Assembly: GCA_011392765.1 (NCBI GenBank)
Contig: WYCW01000005.1
Coordinates: 1-64,000 of the forward strand
Reading direction: 5' to 3'
From: Candidatus Thiosymbion ectosymbiont of Catanema sp. Cochon2018
GTDB lineage: Bacteria; Pseudomonadota; Gammaproteobacteria; Chromatiales; Chromatiaceae
Length of the DNA: 64,000 nt
Below are positions 42,670 through 50,666 of the stretch, one piece after another (the first letter of the stretch is position 1; each line of letters begins with the position of its first letter). A program made the translations under genes and the position numbers. The notes under the pieces were generated by a model. It was not told the DNA's origin. It made no database searches and was given only the letters and a program-made list of their open reading frames with translations.

Positions 42670-43099
42670 GAGTCCCTCACCCTTCCGCCCGTGACCCGAA
42701 GCGGTCATGCGTGTTTGTTGTTGTGAGCCGTCAAAGCGGCAATTTCACTGTGCTCCATGCTGCCGGTAGACAAGGAGCTATCGTATTGTTACCAGCGGTT
42801 GAAGAGAAAAGACTGCAACTTTCAAAGCGCACCGCGGCACAGAAAAAGTCGCTGCTCGGTCAGTTTCTTACGCCCGAAAAGACAGCAACATTCATGGCTG
42901 GTCTTTTCCGGGATGGAAAGGGTGTTTGTCGTCTTTTAGATGCAGGAGCAGGGATAGGCTCGTTATCTGCGGCTTTTTTGGATAGATGGATAGATGGCGG
43001 GTTTCATTTTCAGCGTGTAGAGCTGAATGCCTTCGAGCTCGACACCGATTTGGTTGGACATCTGTCGCAAACGCTGGATAAATACAATAACAGGGGCGA
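42670..43099 (+). pseudogene. Copy A: MazF tail fused to truncated N6-adenine MTase
   Basis: A 430-nt near-copy of 44706-45131. Its first 90 nt encode the end of a MazF-like toxin (in one frame), then a second frame from 42711 reads LSKRTAAQKKSLLGQFLTPE, DAGAGIGSLSAAFLDRW (SAM-binding motif I) and VELNAFELDTDLVGHLSQTL. This frame is intact where copy B is shifted. It is cut at 43099 by group II intron-like DNA and never reaches the NPPY motif, so no active methyltransferase can be made from this copy. Confidence 0.7.
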
Positions 43100-43570
43100 A
43101 GCAGGAGCCACCGGTGCGATGGGAGGTACGGTCCGATCACCGCGGTGGCGTGGGTGCGGCGGCATGGGGCTTGGTGGCCGCTCACGACGGTACACCAGGA
43201 GTGGATGGTGTTCGGGTCAAGGATGGAGAGAATACCCCAGGGGAGTCGAGCGGTTACGGGAAGAACGGCATGACACCTTCAAGTGGAAACACGACCGCCA
43301 AAGAAACGTCGAAGCCAGCGCCCCGAGCGGCCACCGAACGGGGTGACAGCGTATGCACCAACGGCTTGGTGCAACGATGACGGCTGGTTCCCTGCGACAG
43401 CTTGGCTGTGAAGGCAGCCAGGAAAGCGCAGTGCGGGAAAACCGCATGCTGCGTTTGATGAGGGAGAGCGAGCGAACATGGCTAGGATTCGGCTCTGTGA
43501 GGCACCGCCGGACGAAAGGGGCGGAAACAGATAGGCTGAATCTACGGACACGGGACACCTGCTCTCTACT
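43100..43570 (+). mobile_element. Group II intron remnant with domain V
   Basis: A frame at 43156 onward reads WGLVAAHDGTPGVDGVRV, resembling the start of group II intron reverse transcriptases, then breaks into other frames. At 43424-43457 lies a domain V-like hairpin: AGCGCAG, TGCGGG, AAAA loop, CCGCAT, GCTGCGTT, followed by TGATGAGGG. The AGC triad and GNRA-type tip are visible. Most of the reverse transcriptase is missing, so it is a degraded 3' fragment. The 3' boundary (about 43570) touches a partial MITE-B. Confidence 0.6.
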
Positions 43571-43575
43571 CTACT

Positions 43576-43659
43576 GTGATGCTCTTCATTTCTCACACAA
43601 ACCACGAACACGAAGAATTTTTCATTTTTAAATCAAGATGTTAGTTTTTAGACAGCCTC
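43576..43659. mobile_element. MITE-B, partial second copy
   Basis: Matches the right part of 22639-22780 (GTGATGCTCTTCATTTCTCA to TTAGTTTTTAGACAGCCTC). The left end is lost at the junction with the intron remnant. Confidence 0.7.
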
Positions 43660-43669
43660 TCAGCGACTC

Positions 43670-43719
43670 TCAAGCTCAGTGCCACGCGGCATTGGGCACC
43701 TGAGCCAAGCCGTTAGGGC
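43670..43719 (+). other. Partial attC-like site (right arm)
   Basis: AAGCTCAGTGCC and GGGCACCTGAGCC form a stem around a GCGG tip, followed by GTTAGGG as an R'-like box. The R'' half is absent; MITE-B abuts it. Precedes the next cassette gene pair. Confidence 0.45.
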
Positions 43720-43844
43720 GCGCACGACGGATGCTCGACACACAGTTGAAGAATAAATGATGGACATAGCACTTTCTGTAAATGGAGTACCAATAAGGCT
43801 TACCACGAGAGGTGGTATCATATCACTGAGAACCATGACGAGGC

Positions 43845-44110
43845 ATGAGCTATTTTCATGAAACTCTGGATACTGTAGAGAATCCGGACATTATCGTTCG
43901 TGGAAATAGTGGCAGCTTTAAGGCCACAAAGGCTTCGGGAAGAAGAAATGGCTGGTCGCAGTGTATCGAGAGGTATCGAGAAATGATGGTTTTGTTATAA
44001 CGGCATATTTCTTGTCCACAAAACCAAAAGGAGAAATCATATGCTTAACAACATTAACCCAGGAAACAGGCAATTTCGTTGCGAATTGTTTAACCATGGC
44101 TAACGATATT
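43845..44110 (+). pseudogene. Decayed toxin-like gene upstream of DUF2283 gene
   Basis: MSYFHETLDTVENPDIIVRG, NSGSFKATKA in one frame, then after an indel the second frame reads VYREVSRNDGFVITAYFLST, KPKGEI. Together these resemble the small nuclease-like partners (PBECR/DUF4258-like) that often precede DUF2283 proteins. The frame breaks at about 43930, so it is not functional. This fits a toxin-antitoxin cassette that lost its toxin. Confidence 0.5.
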
Positions 44111-44120
44111 ATGAAGCTAC

Positions 44121-44300
44121 ATGCTCGCAAAACATTGGATCGACTATGACGAAGAAGCAGATGTCTTATACATGAGCTTTCGTAAACCACAGCGAGCAAA
44201 CAACACTATTGAATTCAATGAGGATGTACTTCTCAGAAAGGATGACAATGAGATTGTAGGAATAACCATTATGAACGCGAGCACTAGAAAAGCACCGTAG
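44121..44300 (+). CDS. DUF2283-family protein, possible antitoxin
   Basis: 59 residues, MLAKHWIDYDEEADVLYMSF to EIVGITIMNASTRKAP. The DYDEEADVLYMSF and EDVLLRKDDNEIVGITI blocks are the DUF2283 core. In other genomes this domain is often the second gene of a small two-gene module; here the first gene is frameshifted. Start codon uncertain, because the upstream part is disrupted. Followed 60 bp on by an attC-like site. Confidence 0.65.
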   Translation: MLAKHWIDYDEEADVLYMSFRKPQRANNTIEFNEDVLLRKDDNEIVGITIMNASTRKAP

Positions 44301-44360
44301 AATTATAGGCTGCCTGCAAGCAAGGGGGGCATAAATTTGAAAACATCAATCGAAACATAC

Positions 44361-44435
44361 GCCTGACACTACGCTCAACCCGACCACCCGAAGTGCTGGT
44401 GCACTTTGGGCAGCGGGGTAGCTTGTCGTTAGGGC
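44361..44435 (+). other. attC-like recombination site
   Basis: GCCTGAC (R''-like) then CTCAACCCGACCACCCGAAG; the tip TGCTGGTGC; then GCACTTTGGGCAGCGGGG and GTTAGGG (R'-like). The arms pair with a few mismatches and bulges as expected for attC. It separates the DUF2283 cassette from the antitoxin-MazF-MTase segment. Confidence 0.55.
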
Positions 44436-44469
44436 GTCTCGCTCAATAAGGAAGGCAAGAGTGTGTCCT

Positions 44470-44790
44470 ATGATTGTTCAGACTTCTATCACTCTCCCCG
44501 ATGAGCTTGTTGCTGAGCTTGATCAGCGAGCATCTCGACGAAGAACGCTCCGCCCTAGTAGCAGAAGCGCTCCGCTGTTTTTTTATCACTCATCGCTCTA
44601 CGAATGATGAGATCAAGATTCCAGATCGCCACGCTGAAGAGTTAATCGAGAAGCGGAAGACATTCTCGACTATCAGGTCATCCCTTGAAAAAGGTGATTT
44701 ATATCGAGTCCCTCATCCTTCCGCCCGCGACCCAAAGCGGTCACGCGTGTTTGTTGTTGTGGGCCGTCAAAGCGGCAATTTCACTTTGTG
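44470..44790 (+). pseudogene. Frameshifted RHH antitoxin and MazF fragment
   Basis: MIVQTSITLPDELVAELDQR is a clean ribbon-helix-helix antitoxin start. After a frameshift near codon 25 a second frame continues ERSALVAEALRCFFITHRST and IPDRHAEELIEK, then KGDLYRVPHPSARDPKRSRV and FVVVGRQSGNF, a MazF-type toxin N-terminus. The toxin ends there and the sequence passes into the methyltransferase frame. So an antitoxin-toxin pair was compressed and joined to the MTase. Not functional as a TA module. Confidence 0.6.
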
Positions 44791-46261
44791 CTCCATGCTG
44801 CCGGTAGACAAGGAGATATCGTATTGTTACCAGCGGTTGAAGAGAAAAGACTGCAACTTTCAAAGCGCACCGCGGCACAGAAAAAGTCGCTGCTCGGTCA
44901 GTTTCTTACGCCCGAAAAGACAGCAACATTCATGGCTGGTCTTTTCCGGGATGGAAAAAGTGTTTGTCGTCTTTTAGATGCGGGAGCAGGGATGAGCTCG
45001 TTATCTGCGGCTTTTTGGATAGATGGATAGATGGCGGGTTTACCATTTTCTAGCGTGTAGAAACCTGAATGCCTTTGAGCTTGACACTGATTTGGTTGGA
45101 CATCTGTCGCAAACGCTGGATAAATACAATAACAGGGGCGATTTTCTCGGTAATATCTACGAGGACGATTTTATACATGTGGCGGTCGAATCACTGTCCG
45201 GTAGTCTATTTGCCAAACCCTTGAAACCTTATACGCACGCAATCCTCAACCCCCCCTACAAGAAAATCAACAGCAATTCCATTTACCGGCTGGCTCTGCG
45301 CCGGGTCGGCATCGAGACTGTGAATCTGTATTCAGCCTTTGTGGCGCTTGCAGTGGACATGTTGGTACCGGGCGGGCAGGTCGTAGCGATCATCCCGCGC
45401 AGCTTTTGCAACGGGCCGTACTACCGTCCTTTCCGTGACCTCATCCTTAAACGGGCGGCCATCCGCCATGTACACTTGTTCGAATCGCGCAACAAGGCAT
45501 TCAAGGATGACAGGGTGCTGCAGGAGAACATCATCATCCTGCTGGAGCGCGGCGTCGGTCAGGGGCCGGTGATAGTCTCGACTTCGACTGATGACAGCTT
45601 TAACGATTTGGTTGCCCATGAACACCCGTTCGACCGGATCGTGTTCCCGGATGACCCCGAGCGCTTCATCCACGTGCCCATATCGCCCGAGCGGAACATC
45701 ATCGAATTATCCCCGGCGATCCGCTACACGCTGGCCGATCTCGGCATCAGGGTTTCGACCGGGCCTGTAGTCGATTTCCGGGTGAAGGAGCATTTGCGCG
45801 ACATGCCGGGAGTAGGCACGGCGCCCTTACTTTACCCCGCCCACTTCGGGGGACGGAACACCACTTGGCCCATCGAGGGCATGAAGAAGTCCAACGCCAT
45901 CGAGCGCAACGCCGACACCGAAAAATGGCTATACCCCAACGGTTTCTATTGTGTGGTGCGGCGCTTCTCGTCTAAGGAGGAAAAGCGCCGGATCGTGGCA
46001 AGCGTGGTCGAGCCGGACACGTTCGGCGGTGCGCCGATGCTGGGTCTTGAGAACCACCTCAACGTTTTCCACGACAACAGACGCGGGTTGCCCGAGCCTC
46101 TGGCCCGGGGGTTGGCCGTGTTCCTGAACACGACCGCGGTAGATGAGTATTTCCGGCGCTTCAACGGCCACACACAGGTCAATGCCACCGACCTCAAGTT
46201 GATGAAGTATCCGAGCCGTGACGCCCTTATTCGGCTTGGCGCGTGGGCCATGCAGCACTGA
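44788..46261 (+). pseudogene. Copy B: N6-adenine DNA methyltransferase, frameshifted
   Basis: The first frame (44788-45030) has LSKRTAAQKKSLLGQFLTPE and the SAM motif DAGAGMSSLSAAF. One T is missing relative to copy A in the T run near 45014, and the main frame resumes at about 45066 (NAFELDTDLVGHLSQTL). The catalytic NPPY is present in THAILNPPYKKINSNSIYRL, and the target-recognition region follows to [13 protein letters not shown]. Homology is to BsuBI/PstI- and Eco57I-like methyltransferases. No restriction gene follows. The 45066-46261 part could still fold but lacks motif I in frame. Confidence 0.75.
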
Positions 46262-46794
46262 AGTATGGGTAGCTGATGTACCTTCACATCTGATTCATTT
46301 CAATGGTGAACGTTTCCTTGGGCCATACAATATGCCCTAACTTCGACTGGCTCCCACGCTCCAGAGACTGTCGGTGTTAATCAGTGGTTCCATGCTGGAT
46401 TCGAGAAGGCATAGCAGGAGCGCGAAAGCCCCTCTCCCGCCGGGAGAGTGTCGTAAAAGCCCATCCGTGGAGCGTAGCGCAGGCGTCCCCGCCTGCATTT
46501 TTCGATGCAGGCGAGGACGCCTGCGCTACTTTTGCGACACCCTCGCCGGGAGAGGGGTTGGGGAGAGGGGATCGAATAGGCGGACTTGGTGGTAGTCAGG
46601 TAGATTGAGCAAAGGGCGTAGGATGCGGTGAGCGCGGGAGATCCTTCAGGGTGGCACTGCCGGGCGGCGCGAACCGCATCAATGGACGGCCCGTGCCCAA
46701 ACCCCGGTTAGACATCAAGGATACGCAAGGTGCACAGAAAGCCGCCAAGCTGCATGAGGTTAGGTGTTGTGCAACAACATATATGGGCGGTGGC
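46262..46794. repeat. Repeat region after the cassette array
   Basis: No gene is supported. GCCCTAAC at 46334 may be the left end of a lost attC. A long nested palindrome occupies about 46429-46558. At 46617-46690 is another GGATGCGGTGAGCG / GCGAACCGCATCA repeat. Confidence 0.5.
46429..46558. repeat. Nested 130-bp palindrome
   Basis: Outer pair CCCTCTCCCGCCGGGAGAG / GCCGGGAGAGGGG, then AGTGTCGTAAAAG / CTTTTGCGACAC, then the inner perfect pair GTAGCGCAGGCGTCC / GGACGCCTGCGCTAC around a short loop with GCCTGCAT arms. It would form a long stable hairpin on either strand. Confidence 0.65.
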
Positions 46795-47171
46795 ATGAGT
46801 TACATGCTCTTCATCGACGAGAGCGGTCGGGATCTCAGGGAATCGCCTTACGCGGTGCTGGCCGGGATTGCGGTTGAAGACCGTGATTTGTGGAATTGGT
46901 AATCCCTGAGCCCTTCTTCGTACATAGTCACCTGACGACGGCCGTTCAGATTGCAGACATCGTAGCCTATCTGACGGCCTGGGGAGTGCGTGTCGGCGGC
47001 ATGTCGCGGCCCGCCCGGGAGGAACTGGGTGATCTGGCCGCTCAGGTTTGCGATATGCGGTATCAGACGAGGCGCGAGGTGAATAGCAGACCGGATTTTG
47101 TCATCCGGAGTTTTGCGGTTATCGATGACTTGCGTTCGAGAGATGAGCGTGAAGAAACAGGCGGGCAATAA
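46795..47171 (+). pseudogene. DUF3800 protein gene with internal deletion
   Basis: N-terminal MSYMLFIDESGRDLRESPYA and VLAGIAVEDRDLWN (46795-46899) match the start of DUF3800 proteins with the conserved FIDESG. After a frame change the C-terminal part reads PEPFFVHSHLTTAVQIADIV and AYLTAWGVRVGG. The intervening 100 or more residues are gone. DUF3800 proteins have an RNase H-like fold and occur in mobile and defence regions. This copy is broken. Confidence 0.65.
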
Positions 47172-47478
47172 AAAAGGCAATGCCAGCGTTCGCCAGCAAA
47201 GCCTCCAGAACAGATTATTTTAGAAAACAGACCGAATTGCAACAAAAAATTCAGTTCCACAATATTTCGGACCGTGACGAGGCGAATGCTTTTTTTAGTC
47301 CACGGATTACGCAGATTCTCACAGATTAAAAACGAAACAATCCGTGAGAATCTGCATAATCTGCGGACAGAGAAGAGAGTGTGATTTTTTGCGGCTGATT
47401 CGCGGCAAAAAAGAATTTCCATGGGAGTGCACCGCTTCCGAAAAAACAGGCTGAAACAGGATACTAGGAGAACTCAGC
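47172..47478. repeat. Short intergenic region before aceF
   Basis: Contains a near-palindrome of the CCGCAGATT family at about 47303-47372 (CACGGATTACGCAGATTCTC and GAGAATCTGCATAATCTGCG) and a TTTGCGGCTGATTCGCGGCA word. The aceF promoter and ribosome-binding site (AGGAG at 47467) must be here if the gene has its own start signal. Confidence 0.5.
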
Positions 47479-48813
47479 GTGACAACGGCCCAAGACGTAC
47501 TGCTCCCCGACATCGGGGACTTCTCGGAAGTAGAGGTCATCGAGGTCCTGGTACAACCCGGCGACCAGGTCAGCCTCGATCAGTCCCTGATTACCCTGGA
47601 GAGCGACAAGGCGACCATGGAAATTCCCTCCCCCCTGGCCGGCGAGGTCACCTTCCTCGCAGTCAAGGTGGGAGACAAACTGAGTCAAGGGGATCCGGTG
47701 CTCACCTTAGAGCCGCAGGTCCGACCGGACGAGGGACCGACCGCTACGACCGAGGCCACCGCGGAGGAGACCGAAACTACCCCCGCCCCTGTGATCGAGC
47801 CCGAACCCGAGCCGGAGAGAGTTGCTCCAAGACCTGGCGAGGCGGAGCGCCGCCAGGCCCCGGTACCGCCGCGACCGGAAGATCTGGCGATCGCCGCGGG
47901 ACGCAAGCCCCACGCCAGCCCGGCTGTGCGCCGGTTCGCCCGTGAACTGGGCGTCGATTTGACCTTGGTCGAGGGCTCGGGTCCCAAACACCGCATTCTC
48001 AAGACCGATGTCCAGGACTATGTAAAAAAGACCCTGGCCCGAGGTACCGCCGGGGCACCGGGCACCAGCCTACCCTTTCAGCTTCCCTCCGCGCCCGAGA
48101 TCGACTATTCCAAATTCGGCGCGGTGGAGCTCACTCCCCTGCCGCGTATTAAGAAGATCGGTGGACGTCGTCTCCACCTGAATTGGCTCAGCATCCCCCA
48201 TGTCACTCACCACGATGCGGCGGACATCACAGACCTGGAGGCCTTTCGGAACGCCCGGCGGGAATCGGCGGCCACGGCGGGCATAAAACTCACCTTCCTG
48301 CCGATCCTGCTCAAGGCGGTGGCCAAGGCACTGGAGCGGTTTCCCAACCTCAAGGCGTCGCTCACCGGCGACGGCGAGCGCCTGGTGCTCAAGCACTTCA
48401 CTCACCTCGGCGTAGCGGTGGACACCCCGGACGGATTAGTGGTCCCGGTCATCCGGGACGTAGACAAGAAGGGCGTCTACGAGCTTGCCCGCGAGCTCAC
48501 GGAGGCGAGCACCAAGGCGCGGGAAGGCAAGCTGCTGCCGGGGGACATGCAGGGGGGGTGTTTTACCGTCTCCAGTCTGGGAGGTATCGGCGGCACCGCC
48601 TTTACCCCCATCATCAACGCCCCGGAAGTCGCCATCCTGGGCATCTCCCGCGCGGAGACAAAGCCGGTCTGGAACGGTAGCGACTTCGTCCCGCGTCTCA
48701 TCCTGCCCATGGCCCTCTCCTATAACCATCGGGTGATCGACGGCGCGGAAGCCGCACGCTTCACCGGCCGGCTGCGGGAACTGCTGGAAGATATTCGAAA
48801 CCTACTGCTTTGA
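47479..48813 (+). CDS. aceF: Pyruvate dehydrogenase E2 component AceF
   Basis: 444 residues from GTG with an AGGAG site 10 nt upstream. One lipoyl domain (lipoyl Lys44 in TLESDKATMEIPSP), an acidic Glu/Pro/Thr-rich linker (residues about 80-135), the E1/E3-binding domain (HASPAVRRFARELGVDLTLV) and the acetyltransferase core ending with the catalytic HRVIDGAEAARFT (His417). It takes the acetyl group from E1 to CoA. Some proteobacterial E2 proteins have two or three lipoyl domains; this has one. It is displaced from aceE by the 10-kb cassette region, and lpd is not next to it. Confidence 0.96.
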   Translation: MTTAQDVLLPDIGDFSEVEVIEVLVQPGDQVSLDQSLITLESDKATMEIPSPLAGEVTFLAVKVGDKLSQGDPVLTLEPQVRPDEGPTATTEATAEETETTPAPVIEPEPEPERVAPRPGEAERRQAPVPPRPEDLAIAAGRKPHASPAVRRFARELGVDLTLVEGSGPKHRILKTDVQDYVKKTLARGTAGAPGTSLPFQLPSAPEIDYSKFGAVELTPLPRIKKIGGRRLHLNWLSIPHVTHHDAADITDLEAFRNARRESAATAGIKLTFLPILLKAVAKALERFPNLKASLTGDGERLVLKHFTHLGVAVDTPDGLVVPVIRDVDKKGVYELARELTEASTKAREGKLLPGDMQGGCFTVSSLGGIGGTAFTPIINAPEVAILGISRAETKPVWNGSDFVPRLILPMALSYNHRVIDGAEAARFTGRLRELLEDIRNLLL

Positions 48814-48924
48814 TTTCGATTGAACCGCAGAGGCGCTGAGAGAGCGATCATCCACAGATTCCGGCGCGCCGTGGAAAGGTGCGCACTCTCAGTGGGTGAG
48901 CTTCCTACCCGGCAGTGCGGTCCA

Positions 48925-49206
48925 TCATCCGAAAAGCTCGCTGTGTGATCCAAGCCGAGCCAATCTAAGGATAGAAGCGTCCGATTTGCGGTAAATCAAC
49001 AACAAATCGGGCTTGATGTGGCATTCACGATAACCTGCCCACTCGCTGCTTAAGTCGTGGTCATGGTAGCGAGCAGCAAGCGATTGATCAGTCGTCAGTG
49101 CCATGAGGACAGGCCGTAGAAGCTTATCGAGCGTAGCCTGATGTTTGCCCTTGGCCTCGCGCTTGTAGTCACGTTTGAAGGCAGAAGAGCGATCAATCGC
49201 CCGCAT
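48925..49206 (-). CDS. YafQ-family endoribonuclease toxin
   Basis: 93 residues with the RelE/YafQ fold. RDYKREAKGKHQATLDKLLR, then DHDLSSEWAGYRECHIKPDL and LLIYRKSDASILRLARLGSH followed by SELF. The His of CHIKPD, the Asp, and the terminal His of GSHSEL match catalytic positions of YafQ. Such toxins cleave mRNA on the ribosome. It overlaps the antitoxin gene by 14 nt. Confidence 0.88.
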   Translation of the reverse strand: MRAIDRSSAFKRDYKREAKGKHQATLDKLLRPVLMALTTDQSLAARYHDHDLSSEWAGYRECHIKPDLLLIYRKSDASILRLARLGSHSELFG

Positions 49207-49390
49207 GCAGGTCTGCCATCAAGTCATCGACACTATTGAAACGCTTACCCTTTCCGCCTTCCAGTTCGGCAATGGCCTGGCGCGTGGCGGCGTTGGGTAC
49301 TCTTGCTCCATGCGTATCGGAGGTGCCCTCCTTAGTATTGGTGCCGATTCGAGCATGAACGTAGGCATCGGCAGTGTCGGCAATACCCAT
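49193..49390 (-). CDS. RelB/DinJ-like antitoxin, internally shortened
   Basis: 65 residues from MGIADTADAYVHARIGTNTK. The C-terminal toxin-binding part, RVPNAATRQAIAELEGGKGK and RFNSVDDLMADLHAGD, is a good match for RelB/DinJ antitoxins. The usual ribbon-helix-helix segment between these parts (about 30 residues, normally with an AxLxAMGL-type turn) is missing, replaced by EGTSDTHGA. It may still neutralise YafQ but should be poor at DNA binding. A longer upstream frame lacks family similarity. Start chosen at the ATG matching the family. Confidence 0.7.
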   Translation of the reverse strand: MGIADTADAYVHARIGTNTKEGTSDTHGARVPNAATRQAIAELEGGKGKRFNSVDDLMADLHAGD

Positions 49391-49543
49391 AATGATTCTC
49401 CGCACCAGTAACGTGGGGGTGATCCTTGTGATCGCCCGGTTCATCTGCGCAAGCGCAAGGGACATTGGAGATATAGCACCGTGAGCACTCACGCGCAACC
49501 GATTCATCCGCTTTATCCGCACAGGCAGGGGGAACATCATTCA

Positions 49544-50557
49544 TCACTCATCAAAGGCGCTCGTTTGCAGCTCGGAGTAGCCCTCGGGCGTGCGGACGAT
49601 GAACAGAGCGGGAGTCCGGAGGGATTCGGCCAGGGTGAACCCCGCCTGCGGCCCCAGGACCAGGAAGGCCGTCGCCAGGGCGTCCGCCCGCGCCGTCCGC
49701 GGCGCCAGCACGGTCACGGATGCGAGCCGATGGGTTACCGGGTGGCCGGTCTTGGGGTCGACGGTATGGGAGTAGCGTTTGCCCTCCCGCTCGAAGAAAT
49801 TGCGGTAGTCGCCGGAGGTCGCCATCGCGCCGTCGCGCAACGCCAAGATCCTGTGGACTACTCGTCCTCCGGGGTCGGGACGCTCGACTGCGATCCGCCA
49901 GGGGAGCCCCCGGCCGTTGTATCCGCGGCCCCTCAGTTCACCGCCGATCTCGATCAAATAGTTGGTGACCCCGGTCGCGTCGAGCAGTTCGGCGAGGCGG
50001 TCCACACCATAGCCCTTGGCGATCGCGGATAGATCCAGGTACAGCGTGGGCTCGGATTTCCTCAGCGCCGGCGGGTCGGAGCGGACGGACAACTTACGGT
50101 AGCCGACGCTCGCTTTTGCCTGCGCAAGCTCGGCGTCTGTGGGTAGGGTATCGGTCCTGCCGCCCGGACCGAAGCCCCACAGGTTCACCAGGGGTCCGAC
50201 CGTGACGTCGAAGGCCCCTTCACTCACCTCGCTGACCCGGATGGCTTCCTTTACCAGTCCGGCCAGTGCCGGGGAGACGGCGAACCAGCCGGTAGTGCGG
50301 CTGCGATTGAAGCCCGAGACCTCGGAGTCGTCCCGATAGGTGGACGTCAGATCGGTGACCAGATCCAGTTCGGCGTCGATCCTGTCCCGAAGTTCCTGGG
50401 GCTCGATCGCCGGCGATAGGTCCACTACCTGGATGCTGTAGAAGGTCCCCATGGTGGTGCCCTGCAGCTCCATGATTCGATGCGGCGGAGCGGGAGTGCA
50501 GCAAGCCAAAAGCGACAGGAGGACGAGCGGGGAGGAGAAACGGAGGTACCGGAACAT
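49544..50557 (-). CDS. apbE: FAD:protein FMN transferase ApbE (lipoprotein)
   Basis: 337 residues with a lipoprotein signal (LVLLSLLACCTPAP; Cys19 or Cys20). ApbE blocks: MELQGTTMGTFYSIQV, FDVTVGPLVNLWGFGP, LDLSAIAKGYGVDRL, YLIEIGGELRGRG and the C-terminal HTVDPKTGHPVTHRLASVTV with RADALATAFLVLG. The enzyme attaches FMN to threonine of Rnf/Nqr-type or other flavoproteins in the periplasm. Which target is served is not seen in the window. Confidence 0.93.
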   Translation of the reverse strand: MFRYLRFSSPLVLLSLLACCTPAPPHRIMELQGTTMGTFYSIQVVDLSPAIEPQELRDRIDAELDLVTDLTSTYRDDSEVSGFNRSRTTGWFAVSPALAGLVKEAIRVSEVSEGAFDVTVGPLVNLWGFGPGGRTDTLPTDAELAQAKASVGYRKLSVRSDPPALRKSEPTLYLDLSAIAKGYGVDRLAELLDATGVTNYLIEIGGELRGRGYNGRGLPWRIAVERPDPGGRVVHRILALRDGAMATSGDYRNFFEREGKRYSHTVDPKTGHPVTHRLASVTVLAPRTARADALATAFLVLGPQAGFTLAESLRTPALFIVRTPEGYSELQTSAFDE

Positions 50558-50666
50558 GCGCTGGTCCTTCGATCGAGATGCAATTTACCTGCACCGTGCG
50601 ACAATAGGACATCTTGAAGAATGCAGAGGTTTTCGATAATCCCTCTGCCTCACCGGTTCCGGGAGT

